The notes: generated by a model not told the origin, from the sequence alone. Shown: positions 15,311 to 23,519, counted from the first letter of the stretch. The stretch is DNA of 35,227 nt from JBAWAP01 sp049589355 (GCA_049589355.1 JBAWAP010000382.1:1-35227); one strand, 5' to 3'. A program made the numbers and translations.

Positions 15311-15367
15311 GCTAACGTTCCCGGCATACACGCAGTGCCCTACCGAGGGAAGGCATTGAGCGTTAGC
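15311..15367. repeat. 57-bp attC-like hairpin
   Basis: GCTAACG (15311-15317) and CGTTAGC (15361-15367) are perfect inverted ends of a 57-bp element whose inner arms TTCCC/GGGAA and GGCA/TGCC also pair. Length and nested stem layout resemble integron 59-base elements. It lies just before the antitoxin pseudogene and about 90 bases after the membrane-protein gene, i.e. between two same-strand gene units. The end boxes depart from the attC consensus at one position. Confidence 0.4.
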
Positions 15368-15459
15368 GTCGTATACTGCCGTCGCTGCGTTTGACGTTTC
15401 CTCAACAACCCACTACCGGACCGGCATCCTGCAAGGCACTCCAAAGGCGGTTTCGAACA

Positions 15460-16209
15460 TCAGACCGCTTCTCCTTTTTCAGTAATATCCACGCGACTAA
15501 GCCAAAGAATGTCACCAGACCTGAGCAAGACACGATGGTGAGGCAGTGGAGTAGGTTTAGAGGCGCGGCTGGCCGAAGGCTTTGAGCGAGCAGGCTCGCT
15601 TGCCTGGAAGATTACATCCTCAAGCGCCAGTTCGATAACATTGGCCTCATCGGCGGACAGGCGCAACTCTACCAAGTCGCCCTCAAAACGCTCGCCGCTG
15701 CGCAACCAGGCAACCACGTGCGGTGTCATTATCCCACGTCGCAACGGTTCCTCAACCAGTGTGCTGTACCACAGTAGCACTCGTTCCGGCGGGTCACCGC
15801 CGGCCAGGAACCGATACCAACGGGGCGCGCGTTCCGGGAGCAAGTGACCCAACCAGGCACCGGCACGGCGGGCCAGGATCAGACTGGCGGTGATGTACAT
15901 CGCGGCGAAAAGGGAATAAGTCGCCACAACTGAAACAGGAGCCTCCGCGGCAGTGGTTGGGATGTAGAAGATTTCCCGAACAAGCGGAGCACGTCTCGTC
16001 CAAGCGGTGTAGACCAAGACACCGAGAGCTAGGCTGCCGATCAGGCCAGCGTGGATCAGAGTGCTTCCAACCACAGCCAGCACGGTTTGCTGGAAGAGAT
16101 CCGGCGCTCTCTGGTAGCGAGGTCTGGCAGCTAGATAGGCGCGTGAATAGAGAAAACCGGGAGCGATAAAGAGCAGTAGGACAACCAGTCCTTGTAGGTC
16201 AATGCTCAT
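15460..16209 (-). CDS. Membrane protein with C-terminal beta domain (DUF6338-like)
   Basis: A 249-residue protein. Hydrophobic segments near residues 6-24, 42-68 and 93-113 suggest three or four membrane helices, with PGFLYSRAYLAARP in the first loop. The soluble C terminus has two copies of a VxLRSGxxxxxxLVEL-type beta pattern (VVAWLRSGERFEGDLVEL and VLLRSGDILWLSRVDI) separated by a Pro/Ser/Lys-rich linker. This resembles DUF6338 proteins, whose function is unknown; the assignment is tentative. AGGAAGAG precedes the ATG. It follows the response regulator by 21 bases on the same strand and may belong to that operon. Confidence 0.6.
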   Translation of the reverse strand: MSIDLQGLVVLLLFIAPGFLYSRAYLAARPRYQRAPDLFQQTVLAVVGSTLIHAGLIGSLALGVLVYTAWTRRAPLVREIFYIPTTAAEAPVSVVATYSLFAAMYITASLILARRAGAWLGHLLPERAPRWYRFLAGGDPPERVLLWYSTLVEEPLRRGIMTPHVVAWLRSGERFEGDLVELRLSADEANVIELALEDVIFQASEPARSKPSASRASKPTPLPHHRVLLRSGDILWLSRVDITEKGEAV

Positions 16210-16230
16210 GATTTGCTCTTCCTGGCCCTG

Positions 16231-16734
16231 TTACTTGCCATATGTTTCCGGCTTCTCCCGCAGCGCCCGTTCGAGGCGATCTTGAGGGAGTCTAACGATC
16301 TCACCCCTCAGGAACTTGGCCCGGAGTTCGCTTAACTCCTTCTCCATTTCCTCCGCTTTACGGAAAGCCTCCCTTACTACTTGCCGCAACTTCTCCAGCC
16401 CGAGATCTTTCTTCTCCAGAAAGTCCAGTGTGCCGTAGTCGCGGAAAGCACGCCGGGCAAGTTCAGCCGTACCATAGCCGGTCACGACAATAGCCGGGAT
16501 CTTGAGCGCTGCCAGATCCCCCAACAGGATCATACCATCCCGGTTGTTCTCGTCGGCCGAGCTCAAGCGCAAGTCAACGATGACCAGTTGATATTCGTTC
16601 CGGCGTAATTCACCCAGCGCCTCGCCGTAGTTGGCGACGGTCGTGACCGTGTAACCGTCACGCTGAAGAGTGCTGGCGAGTTGGTCGCGCCAGTCGCGTA
16701 TATCCTCTACAATCAAAATGTTTCTGGCTGTCAT
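16231..16734 (-). CDS. Response regulator receiver protein
   Basis: A 167-residue protein with a receiver domain: acidic pocket ILIVED near the start, phospho-acceptor Asp in VIVDLRLSS, Thr in VVTGYG, Lys in FLEKKDLG. After the receiver it has only an amphipathic helical tail (ELRAKFLRGEIVRLPQDRLERALREK), no DNA-binding output domain, so it likely works by protein contact. The ATG at 16734 has AGGAGG seven bases upstream and follows the kinase stop by two bases, so the pair is translationally coupled. Confidence 0.88.
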   Translation of the reverse strand: MTARNILIVEDIRDWRDQLASTLQRDGYTVTTVANYGEALGELRRNEYQLVIVDLRLSSADENNRDGMILLGDLAALKIPAIVVTGYGTAELARRAFRDYGTLDFLEKKDLGLEKLRQVVREAFRKAEEMEKELSELRAKFLRGEIVRLPQDRLERALREKPETYGK

Positions 16735-16736
16735 TT

Positions 16737-18557
16737 TCACACCTCCTGCCGTTTTACCTCAGAGGGGAACGCTGCCGGCTCGACCTGGCGCACCGGCAGG
16801 CGAATTGTAAACGTCGTGCCTCGCCCAACCTCGCTCTTCACTCCGATGATACCACCTTGCTGGAGCAGGAAAGTCTTCACCCACCACAATCCAAATCCCA
16901 GGCTGTCCTCATGGGTGGTAAAGAAGAGATCGAACACTTTCTCCCGATGCGCGTTTGGGATGCCCACCCCTGTGTCAGAGAACCATATCTCCACCTGATC
17001 CTCTGGTCCCAACCGACTGCCGATCTCCAGCCGACCACCATGAGGCATGGCCTTGACCGCGTTAGAGATCAGTTCGACGAACACGTCAACGAGCAAGGGA
17101 CTAGTGAAGATATGGGGTAGATCAGGGCTCAGGCTTACATCCACGTTGACAGTGTCAGGAATGGCCGATAGGGCTACGGCCTCTTTTAACAGTACATTGA
17201 CATCTAATCGCTGAGCAGGACCCGCTTTAAACGGCTTGAGCAAGAGATCGGCCATCTCCAACGTGAATTGCGCATTGCGTTCAATTCGACTGAGGTCGTC
17301 GTCAACCTGCACCCCTAGCACATCCGGAAGTTGAGCTAGGAGTTCTTTCAGGTCTTGAACGACTACCGGAATCAGTGCCACCGTATTGTTGATGCGGTGC
17401 ATCAGGTTAGGTACCAGCTTGCCTAGAATAGCCCACCGCTCAGCAGCCAGCCGTTGCTCCTGAGCTTCCTGCAATGCCCGAATCTGCCTGGCATTCTGAA
17501 TGGCTACAGCCGCCTGGTTACCCAGGATCTGGATCACGTTGCGCTCATCTCTGTCAAAGAAATGAGGTTGCCTGTAGTTGATATACAACACCCCGACTTC
17601 TGACCCGCCTGCCACTAGCGACACGCCCATAAAGGCTCTGATCTTTTCCCGGGCAATAAAGGAGCTTCTGAGCATGGCCGGGTCTTCGAGATCAATGTCA
17701 TTGATCACAACCTTCCCCTCGCGTCGAACAAGGGCAGCCATTCCCCCTTCGAGTCGAGGCTTGTCGCTCAATTTGAACGGCTCATACAGCACACCATAAG
17801 ATGCCACACTGTTGATGTCGTAAAATGTCTGACGCGAGGGATCATATGGATACAGCACAGCACAATCAGCGCCCGTGATTTCACATACGCCCTGCACAAT
17901 AGCTAATAGGACTGCCCTCAGCCCTTCTCCGACGGCCTCGCGGATGATGCGGGCACCAACTTCAATCAGACGATACAGTGTCTTCTCACGTTGCCGTCTC
18001 TCCTCAAACAGCCGGGCATTGGCGATAGCAATGGCCGCTTGATTGGCAAAAAGCCGCATAGCCTGGAGACGTTCTGGGGTGATCTGACCTGGTATATAAT
18101 AGTTAAAGTAGAGTACTCCTACGGTCTCGTCGCCTTTGACAAGTGGAATACCGGCAACAGAGTCTACACGCTCATTTTGCGTGAACGGGCTGTCTTTGAA
18201 GACCGGGGCTTGCCTGGCATTATTGGACCAGATGGGGTCTCTCTCGCGGGCGATGAGATAGGTTTGACCCCCTGGTCGTGGTGGTGCGTACTGGTCGGAC
18301 GGCTTGCTGGCACCGATAGTAACCACTCGCTTGAATGGGTCTAGTCCCAGCCTGTCAAGCTCAGCGGAGTACGTGTGTACGGTGGCAATATCGGCATCCA
18401 CCACACTCACGGCACTTTCCAGCACTCGCAAGAGCACTTGCGACAGGTCGAGGTCAGAAGTCAGTGCCAATCCAATGTCGTACAGACGACCCGCCACATC
18501 TCTATCAACACCTACATTGTTAGTGGCTTCCCCCCGCGCTTGAGACGCTTTGGTCAT
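16737..18557 (-). CDS. GAF-GAF sensor histidine kinase
   Basis: A 606-residue soluble kinase with no membrane segment. GAF domain 1 spans about residues 15-190 (ending GVLYFNYYIPGQITPERLQAM and a LFANQAAIAIANARL helix) and GAF 2 about 200-365 (GVLYINYRQPHFFDRDE, ILGNQAAVAIQNAR). The dimerisation helix carries LGKLVPNLMHRINN with the presumed phospho-His. The ATPase domain has N box ELISNAVKAM, G1 DTGVGIP, F box and G2 GFGLWWVK. It senses a cytoplasmic signal and should phosphorylate the adjacent receiver. The ATG at 18557 has GGGAG eight bases upstream; an ATG five codons earlier is possible. Confidence 0.9.
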   Translation of the reverse strand: MTKASQARGEATNNVGVDRDVAGRLYDIGLALTSDLDLSQVLLRVLESAVSVVDADIATVHTYSAELDRLGLDPFKRVVTIGASKPSDQYAPPRPGGQTYLIARERDPIWSNNARQAPVFKDSPFTQNERVDSVAGIPLVKGDETVGVLYFNYYIPGQITPERLQAMRLFANQAAIAIANARLFEERRQREKTLYRLIEVGARIIREAVGEGLRAVLLAIVQGVCEITGADCAVLYPYDPSRQTFYDINSVASYGVLYEPFKLSDKPRLEGGMAALVRREGKVVINDIDLEDPAMLRSSFIAREKIRAFMGVSLVAGGSEVGVLYINYRQPHFFDRDERNVIQILGNQAAVAIQNARQIRALQEAQEQRLAAERWAILGKLVPNLMHRINNTVALIPVVVQDLKELLAQLPDVLGVQVDDDLSRIERNAQFTLEMADLLLKPFKAGPAQRLDVNVLLKEAVALSAIPDTVNVDVSLSPDLPHIFTSPLLVDVFVELISNAVKAMPHGGRLEIGSRLGPEDQVEIWFSDTGVGIPNAHREKVFDLFFTTHEDSLGFGLWWVKTFLLQQGGIIGVKSEVGRGTTFTIRLPVRQVEPAAFPSEVKRQEV

Positions 18558-18589
18558 TCTAGCAACTCCCATCCAAAGCAGCGATGGCA

Positions 18590-18628
18590 GCTAACGCTCC
18601 ATATCCGAACCAAGTTTCAGATATTCTC
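18590..18628. repeat. Dyad element upstream of the kinase gene
   Basis: GCTAACG then ATATCCGAA (18601-18609), a short loop and TTCAGATAT (18616-18624). Homologous to 14975-15014 over about 39 bases with variable positions mostly transitions. A GTTGGCG at 18669 could be a distant outer partner. A second small hairpin CCAGAG/CTCTGG follows within 20 bases. Confidence 0.5.
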
Positions 18629-18692
18629 ATTCCAGAGGAGTCTCTGGACGCAACGTAAGTATACTACGGTTGGCGGTTTCATGCAAGAGAAC

Positions 18693-19577
18693 TCAAGCGG
18701 CGGGTTCTTTGAAGTCGTAGATGCCGTTGTCTATGGCCCACCTTCGGCCACAACCCTGACAGGTCAATACGTCCTCTGCCTCGATCAGGTCGGTTTTGTG
18801 ACAGCTTGGGCAGCGGAAGAAGCCTCGACTTTCGGCTTGGGCATCCTCCTTTTCCGCCCTGGCCCGAAGGAAGACGCTGGGAGCAAGCTTTAACGAGGCT
18901 GTGGGCCCTTGCAGCAGCCCATCCAAAGCGGCCAGGGGGCGGGGGGAGATGAGGCGCTTGAGGAGGGGGAGGCGGAAGGAGGATACCGCTAGCTCCCGCC
19001 CAATGGCAAAACCAGCCTCCTCCAGGCGAGCCTTCATCCAGGCCGGATGGAAGTCGTAGCTGAGCTCGACGAGCTCGTAGGGCTCAGGAGCAAAGGGGCT
19101 CCAGCTTTGGCGGCCCAGCAAGTAGCGCAGGATGGCCTTGAGGTGGCGTTTGTTGGCGTACTCCAACACGTAGACCCCGCCTGGCTTGAGCACCCGCTGA
19201 ATCTCCTGGAAAGCGGCGGGGACGTTCTGCACATGGTGCAGCACCCGCACCGTCACCGTGGTGTCGAACAGAGAATCAACGAAGGGCATACCATACAGGT
19301 CGGCGACAACGTAGATATACCTCCCGCATCGCCCCAATCGCTCCTGGGCCTGACGCAGCATGGATTTGGAGTAATCCAGCAGGACAACTTGCCGGTAGCC
19401 GTCGTAAAGGTCCACCAGGCGGCCAAAGCCAGCCCCAATGTCCAGAAGCCGAGCGCCAGCAGGAGGCAGGAGCTTGCGGAGGGCAATTCGTTCTGCCAGA
19501 TCCTCGTATTCCCGCCCCTGGCTCTCCCAAAAGTCAGTGCGGTACAAACTGCCTTCGTAGTCGCAGATCTTAACCAT
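18693..19577 (-). CDS. Class I SAM methyltransferase with C-terminal zinc ribbon
   Basis: A 294-residue protein. SAM-binding motif LLDIGAGFGRLVDLY (44-58), acidic motif II VVLLDYSKSML, ADLYGMPF, then VRVLHHVQNVPAAFQEIQRVLKPGGVYVLEYANK typical of Methyltransf_11. Residues about 250-290 form a Trm112-like zinc ribbon: CPSC and CQGCGRRWAIDNGIYDF. Such fusions often methylate small molecules, quinones or RNA; the substrate is not identifiable. The gene has an extended -10 promoter (TGATATAAT) and a parS-like site in its short leader; no clear ribosome binding site. Confidence 0.85.
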   Translation of the reverse strand: MVKICDYEGSLYRTDFWESQGREYEDLAERIALRKLLPPAGARLLDIGAGFGRLVDLYDGYRQVVLLDYSKSMLRQAQERLGRCGRYIYVVADLYGMPFVDSLFDTTVTVRVLHHVQNVPAAFQEIQRVLKPGGVYVLEYANKRHLKAILRYLLGRQSWSPFAPEPYELVELSYDFHPAWMKARLEEAGFAIGRELAVSSFRLPLLKRLISPRPLAALDGLLQGPTASLKLAPSVFLRARAEKEDAQAESRGFFRCPSCHKTDLIEAEDVLTCQGCGRRWAIDNGIYDFKEPAA

Positions 19578-19588
19578 CGTTTTTGGAA

Positions 19589-19604
19589 TGTTTCACGTGA
19601 AACG
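19589..19604. promoter_or_regulatory. parS: parS centromere site (ParB binding)
   Basis: TGTTTCACGTGAAACG contains the perfect 14-bp palindrome GTTTCACGTGAAAC (19590-19603) and differs from the bacterial parS consensus TGTTTCACGTGAAACA at only the last base. ParB/Spo0J binds such sites near the origin to segregate the chromosome. Its presence with dnaN, recF and rsmG supports origin proximity. It lies in the 12-base-distant leader of the methyltransferase gene, so ParB binding could also affect that gene. Confidence 0.92.
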
Positions 19605-19620
19605 ATTTTGCTCGCTTTCT

Positions 19621-19648
19621 ATTATATCACACTCCTTCTAAAGCTCAA
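19621..19648 (-). promoter_or_regulatory. Promoter of the methyltransferase gene
   Basis: Minus strand: TTGAGC (19648-19643), 16 bases, then extended -10 TGATATAAT (TATAAT at 19626-19621). The predicted transcription start falls just upstream of the parS site. Confidence 0.65.
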
Positions 19649-19732
19649 ATCGTGAGGGCCAAGGCGGTGCAATTGGCCGGGGTGATCGCGCCAGATGATA
19701 CCTGGCGAGGCCGAGGCTACTGTTTGCTTGAG

Positions 19733-19761
19733 TTTGCAAAGTCGTCAATTTGTGGTATACT
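19733..19761 (+). promoter_or_regulatory. Extended -10 promoter giving a nearly leaderless mRNA
   Basis: TTTGCA (19733-19738), 17 bases, and TGGTATACT with TATACT at 19756-19761. The start codon at 19772 is only 10 bases after the -10 box, so the transcript should begin within a few bases of the ATG and lacks room for a Shine-Dalgarno. Confidence 0.65.
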
Positions 19762-19771
19762 GAACATCAGC

Positions 19772-20287
19772 ATGGGCAAGACCATTCTGTTGACCGGCCG
19801 GCCTCGAGTAGGCAAAACGACCATCATCAAGGACGTGGTGAGGAGGCTGCCTGGCCAGGCAGGCGGCTTCTATACCGACGAGATGAGGGAACGAGGCCAG
19901 CGACAAGGGTTCAAAATCGTGACCCTGGACGGGCAGGAGGGCATTTTGGCCCACGTGGGCATCAAGAGCCGGATGAGGGTTAGCAAATACGGGGTCAACC
20001 TGGCAGACCTGGAGGATATCGGCGTGGCCGCCATCCGAGACGCCATTGCCCACAAGGACTACGTGGTCATTGACGAGATCGGTAAAATGGAGCTTTTCTC
20101 CAAAGCTTTCAGGGATGCGGTGTGGGCAGCCATCCACAGCGATAGGCCCGTCCTGGGGACTATCACCCTGCGGCCTCACCCCTGGGCCGACAGCGTCAAG
20201 GCTTTGCCCCAAGTAACTATTATCGAGGTCACCGAAGCCAATCGCGACAAAATCGCCCGACAGATCTCGGATTTGTTCAAACAGTAG
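19772..20287 (+). CDS. THEP1-type nucleoside-triphosphatase
   Basis: A 171-residue P-loop NTPase of the NTPase_1/THEP1 family, originally described from archaea and Aquifex as ATP/GTP hydrolases and nucleotide kinases. Walker A TGRPRVGKTT near residue 8, the family-typical GGFYTDEMRERGQRQGFKIVTLDG block, Walker B VVIDEIGKMELFS, and a C-terminal ISDLFKQ helix. Length is normal. The ATG at 19772 is chosen because homology starts there (MGKTILLTG) and the promoter leaves no room for the frame's upstream extension. Cellular role is uncertain; nucleotide or RNA metabolism has been suggested for the family. Confidence 0.88.
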   Translation: MGKTILLTGRPRVGKTTIIKDVVRRLPGQAGGFYTDEMRERGQRQGFKIVTLDGQEGILAHVGIKSRMRVSKYGVNLADLEDIGVAAIRDAIAHKDYVVIDEIGKMELFSKAFRDAVWAAIHSDRPVLGTITLRPHPWADSVKALPQVTIIEVTEANRDKIARQISDLFKQ

Positions 20288-20422
20288 GCCACCTCGCCGG
20301 GGTGGTTACCGACTACTCTGCAGATCGCAAACTCATTAAGGAGGTGGTGATCAATCAAACTGAAGGTTAAAAATCGCCGTGAGCATCTTATCAGGAGGAA
20401 GGACAGAAGATGTTTCCAAAAA

Positions 20423-20611
20423 TGTGGTGCTCCGGCCCTGGTCCGAGACGACGGCGCCATTGATTTCTATTGGGGCTTTGGCCCCCCTAGTGATAATCGA
20501 GGAGCGAACGACGACTTCTCGGTGCGCTGGACCAGGAGCGTGAACTTTGAAGGGGGAACCTACAAGTTCTACGCTGTCACCGATGATGGGGTCAGGCTCT
20601 GGGTAGCCGGA
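20423..20611 (+). pseudogene. PA14-domain remnant
   Basis: The 20288-20634 interval contains a decayed PA14 domain: in one frame CGAPALVRDDGAIDFYWGFGPP, then FSVRWTRSVNFEGG and YKFYAVTDDGVRLWVAG, matching the first half of the PA14 domain at the right edge of this window (GPPALVRND, FSARWTRTLYFSSG, YRFHVFHDDGARLWIDG). No start codon or ribosome binding site serves this frame and the second half of the domain is gone. It is immediately upstream of, and in a different frame from, the metalloprotease gene. Confidence 0.75.
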
Positions 20612-20634
20612 CCCCAATCGAAAGGAAAGCTGCT

Positions 20635-22614
20635 TTGGACGACCGTTCGATCATCGCTATCGTCGTTGCCATCGTGCTCTCTCTCTGCTGCTGTCTGACC
20701 CTGCTATTCTTGGGAGCAGGAGTGCTCATAGCACCCCAGATAGAGGGCTTCCTGGTCACCTCTACGCCAACCCCCGTGCCCGTCGTCATCCGCACGCCTG
20801 TGGCCTCAGCGGAGCGGCCCACCGAAGAGCTTCTTGCCGAAACCTCGATCCCCGAACGGGACCTAATAGCACTCACCACTCGCCTCAAGAAGGTGGATCA
20901 GCCCATCCCCCTGGTGGTAAACGACACGCCACCTCACTATGCCGTGGGCGACAAAGAGGTCTTCTGGGTATCAGACATAGATGCCAAGGCTAATTATACT
21001 ACCACGGCTACCCTTAGCTACCTGACGCCTCACCTCTACCTGTGGGTGGAGGAAGGTTCCAGTTTCGATCAAGACGCCCTGGAAAGATCAGCCGAGCGTT
21101 TCGAAAGCCAAACCTACCCTACCAACCGGGAGTTTTTTGGAAGCGAGTGGACGCCGGGCGTAGACAATGATCCCCACATTCACATACTCCAGGCCAGTGG
21201 ACTCGGTTCCTCAGTAGCTGGCTACTACTCAGTCGCCGATGAGTACTCCAAATTGGTTAACCCCTACTCCAATGAGCGGGAGATGTTCTACATCAGCTCG
21301 GACAAATTACAGCCGGGCACAGAGTCGTACGATAGCGTCCTGGCCCATGAGTTCCAGCACATGATCCATTGGGCGGTTGATCGCGACGAGGACACCTGGG
21401 TAAATGAGGGTTTCTCGGAGTTGGCCTCTTACCTCAACGGCTATGATGTGGATGTAGCTGGTTACGCTTTCAGCCGCACTCCCGATACGCAACTCACGTC
21501 TTGGCCTGACGGTCCTGGCAAGGCAGCGGCTAACTATGGAGCCAGCTTCCTTTTCGCAGTCTATTTCTTGGAGCGCTTCGGCGATCAAGCCCTGCGCAGA
21601 GTGGTTTCGCACCAGGCCAATGGCACAACCAGCTTCGAAGCCATCCTTACTGAGCATGGACTAACCTTCGAGGACGTCTTCGCCGACTGGCTGATCGCCA
21701 ACTATCTCGACCATACCGAGCTAGCAGATGGTCGCTACGGTTATCGAGACCTGACCGTCGGCCCCGCTCATCTCGACCAAACCCACACTGACTACCCTGT
21801 CCAGCGCTCCACCACCGTCCACCAGTATGGGGCCGACTACATCGAGTTGCAGGGGCAGGGAAACTTGGCTCTGGCCTTCGTCGGCTCAACACAGGTGAAG
21901 CTGGTTCCCAACGATCCTCATAGTGGAAAGTATCTCTGGTGGTCTAATCGCGGCGACAGTAGCGACATGACCCTGACCCGAGCCTTTGACTTGACAGGGC
22001 TATCGCAGGCCACTCTGAAGGTGTGGCTTTGGTATGACATTGAGGAGGACTGGGACTACGCCTACATCGAAGCTTCGACCGATGGCGGCCAGACTTGGGA
22101 TATACTGAAAGGCCAGTATGCCACAGACTTCAATCCCAACGGCAACAGCTTTGGCCACGCCTACACGGGGAAATCGGGGCCCGCTGCTGACGAGACTCCC
22201 AATTGGGTTGAGGAGGAGATAGACTTGACTGCCTACGTTGGCCAGGAGATTCTGCTGCGATTCGAATATATCACTGACGATGCTGTGAATCACGTTGGCT
22301 TCTGCGTGGATGACATTGCTATCCCCGAACTGGGCTATTTCCACGACGCCGAAAGCAACGAGCAGTGGATAGCCGAGGGGTTCATCCGCACTGACAACAT
22401 CCTGCCTCAGCGATTCCTGGTGCAGCTCATCGAACTCGGCCCAGACGTGAAGGTGCGGCGCATGGAGCTGGACGAGGCTCGGACCGGGCGTTTAGTGGTA
22501 GAGGGTCTAGGGAAGGAAGTGGAGCGAGCCATCCTTGTTCTCTCGGGTCTGGCCCCAGTCACCACTGAGTTGGCTAGCTACGAATACTCCATCGAGCTCG
22601 ATCAAGGAGAGTGA
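20635..22614 (+). CDS. Membrane-anchored M6-like (immune inhibitor A type) metalloprotease
   Basis: A 659-residue exported protease. A hydrophobic anchor (IIAIVVAIVLSLCCCLTLLFLGAGVLIA, residues 6-33) is followed by a TPTPVPV linker. The gluzincin motif HEFQHMIHW has zinc His238/His242 and Glu239, with the third ligand region in WVNEGFSELASY (Glu258 or Glu262). Residues about 410-560 carry a beta-sandwich/MAM-like module (WWSNRGDSSDMTLTRAFDLTG, STDGGQTWDILKG, FEYITDDAVNHVGFCVDDIAI) typical of InhA-type proteases. The start is TTG with AAAGGAAA upstream. It would degrade extracellular protein at the cell surface. A truncated PA14 domain lies just upstream. Confidence 0.85.
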   Translation: MDDRSIIAIVVAIVLSLCCCLTLLFLGAGVLIAPQIEGFLVTSTPTPVPVVIRTPVASAERPTEELLAETSIPERDLIALTTRLKKVDQPIPLVVNDTPPHYAVGDKEVFWVSDIDAKANYTTTATLSYLTPHLYLWVEEGSSFDQDALERSAERFESQTYPTNREFFGSEWTPGVDNDPHIHILQASGLGSSVAGYYSVADEYSKLVNPYSNEREMFYISSDKLQPGTESYDSVLAHEFQHMIHWAVDRDEDTWVNEGFSELASYLNGYDVDVAGYAFSRTPDTQLTSWPDGPGKAAANYGASFLFAVYFLERFGDQALRRVVSHQANGTTSFEAILTEHGLTFEDVFADWLIANYLDHTELADGRYGYRDLTVGPAHLDQTHTDYPVQRSTTVHQYGADYIELQGQGNLALAFVGSTQVKLVPNDPHSGKYLWWSNRGDSSDMTLTRAFDLTGLSQATLKVWLWYDIEEDWDYAYIEASTDGGQTWDILKGQYATDFNPNGNSFGHAYTGKSGPAADETPNWVEEEIDLTAYVGQEILLRFEYITDDAVNHVGFCVDDIAIPELGYFHDAESNEQWIAEGFIRTDNILPQRFLVQLIELGPDVKVRRMELDEARTGRLVVEGLGKEVERAILVLSGLAPVTTELASYEYSIELDQGE

Positions 22615-22812
22615 TCGAGCTGATAGCCTTTTCGATACGCTCGCGGATGAACCGCCGCTACGCGCTTTGCAGCTCCCAATGTATCCCCCTAAGCTGGTGA
22701 ACCTCAGCCCCTCTCCTACCCATCCCCATCCCTTGAGCAAGTCCTAACTCATATCCCCACTCTGGTGCCTGCGGCCCCTCAGAATCTTTGTACAAGCCCC
22801 CGTCATAGCGAT

Positions 22813-22841
22813 TTGACATAGAACGCATGTTCGTGTATAAT
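22813..22841 (+). promoter_or_regulatory. lexA-1 promoter with LexA operator in the spacer
   Basis: TTGACA (22813-22818), 17 bases, TATAAT (22836-22841). The spacer contains GAACGCATGTTC (22821-22832), a perfect GAAC-N4-GTTC dyad of the Gram-positive SOS-box type. A repressor bound here would block RNA polymerase directly, giving autoregulation. Confidence 0.9.
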
Positions 22842-22871
22842 TGGGTTGATGTAGACTTCAGGAGGTGGACC

Positions 22872-23519
22872 ATGGCTTTGTCGGAGCGTCAGGAGAAGAT
22901 TCTCAGCTTTGTGGAGGCTTTCACCCGCGAGAACGAGTATCCCCCTACCATCCGGGAGATAGGCGGGGCGGTTGGCATCTCTTCGACGTCGGTTGTTAAC
23001 TACAATCTGAAGGTCCTGGAGAGGGAGGGCCATATCGCGCGGGATAAGACTGTCTCGCGAGGACTGAAGCTGATGGATAGATCGGGATCGGGCGTTCCCA
23101 GACCCAAGGGTGACATCATCAGCATTCCCCTTCTGGGTCGGATTGCGGCCGGTGAACCTATTCCCATCCCGGACAGTGATGTCCCGCCCTTTGGCTATGA
23201 GACCATCGAGCTGACCCGCAGCATTATCGAGAAAGAGGAGGGCATCTATGCCTTGCAGGTGCGAGGGAACTCAATGATTGATGCTCTGATCCACGACGGG
23301 GACATCGTGATCATGAAACACCAGGAGGAGGCAGAGAACGGGGAGCTGGTGGCTGTGTGGCTGAAGGACGAGAAAGAGACCACGCTGAAGCGCTTCTACC
23401 TAGAGGCGGGACAGGTGCGCCTGCAGCCGGCAAACCCGACCATGGAACCCATCTACGTTCACCCAGGCAATGTAGAGATTCAGGGAAAGGTGATTCTGGT
23501 AATCCGCCAACTGGACTGA
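22872..23519 (+). CDS. lexA: LexA repressor, paralog 1 (canonical)
   Basis: A 215-residue SOS repressor/autoprotease. Winged-helix domain residues 1-70 (LSERQEKILSFVEAF, PPTIREIGGAVGIS, LKVLEREGHIARD), then the cleavage region LLGRIAAGEP with Ala93-Gly94, catalytic Ser134 (RGNSMIDALI) and Lys173 (TTLKRFY). All residues needed for RecA-stimulated self-cleavage are present. ATG at 22872 with AGGAGG upstream; the longer frame begins inside the promoter and is rejected. The operator in its own promoter indicates autoregulation. A second lexA follows 115 bases downstream. Confidence 0.95.
   Translation: MALSERQEKILSFVEAFTRENEYPPTIREIGGAVGISSTSVVNYNLKVLEREGHIARDKTVSRGLKLMDRSGSGVPRPKGDIISIPLLGRIAAGEPIPIPDSDVPPFGYETIELTRSIIEKEEGIYALQVRGNSMIDALIHDGDIVIMKHQEEAENGELVAVWLKDEKETTLKRFYLEAGQVRLQPANPTMEPIYVHPGNVEIQGKVILVIRQLD

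Noticed and set aside
22827..22871. Longer LexA-1 start at 22827
   Set aside because: This codon overlaps the LexA operator and lies before the -10 box, so it cannot be translated from the recognised promoter; the ATG at 22872 has AGGAGG.
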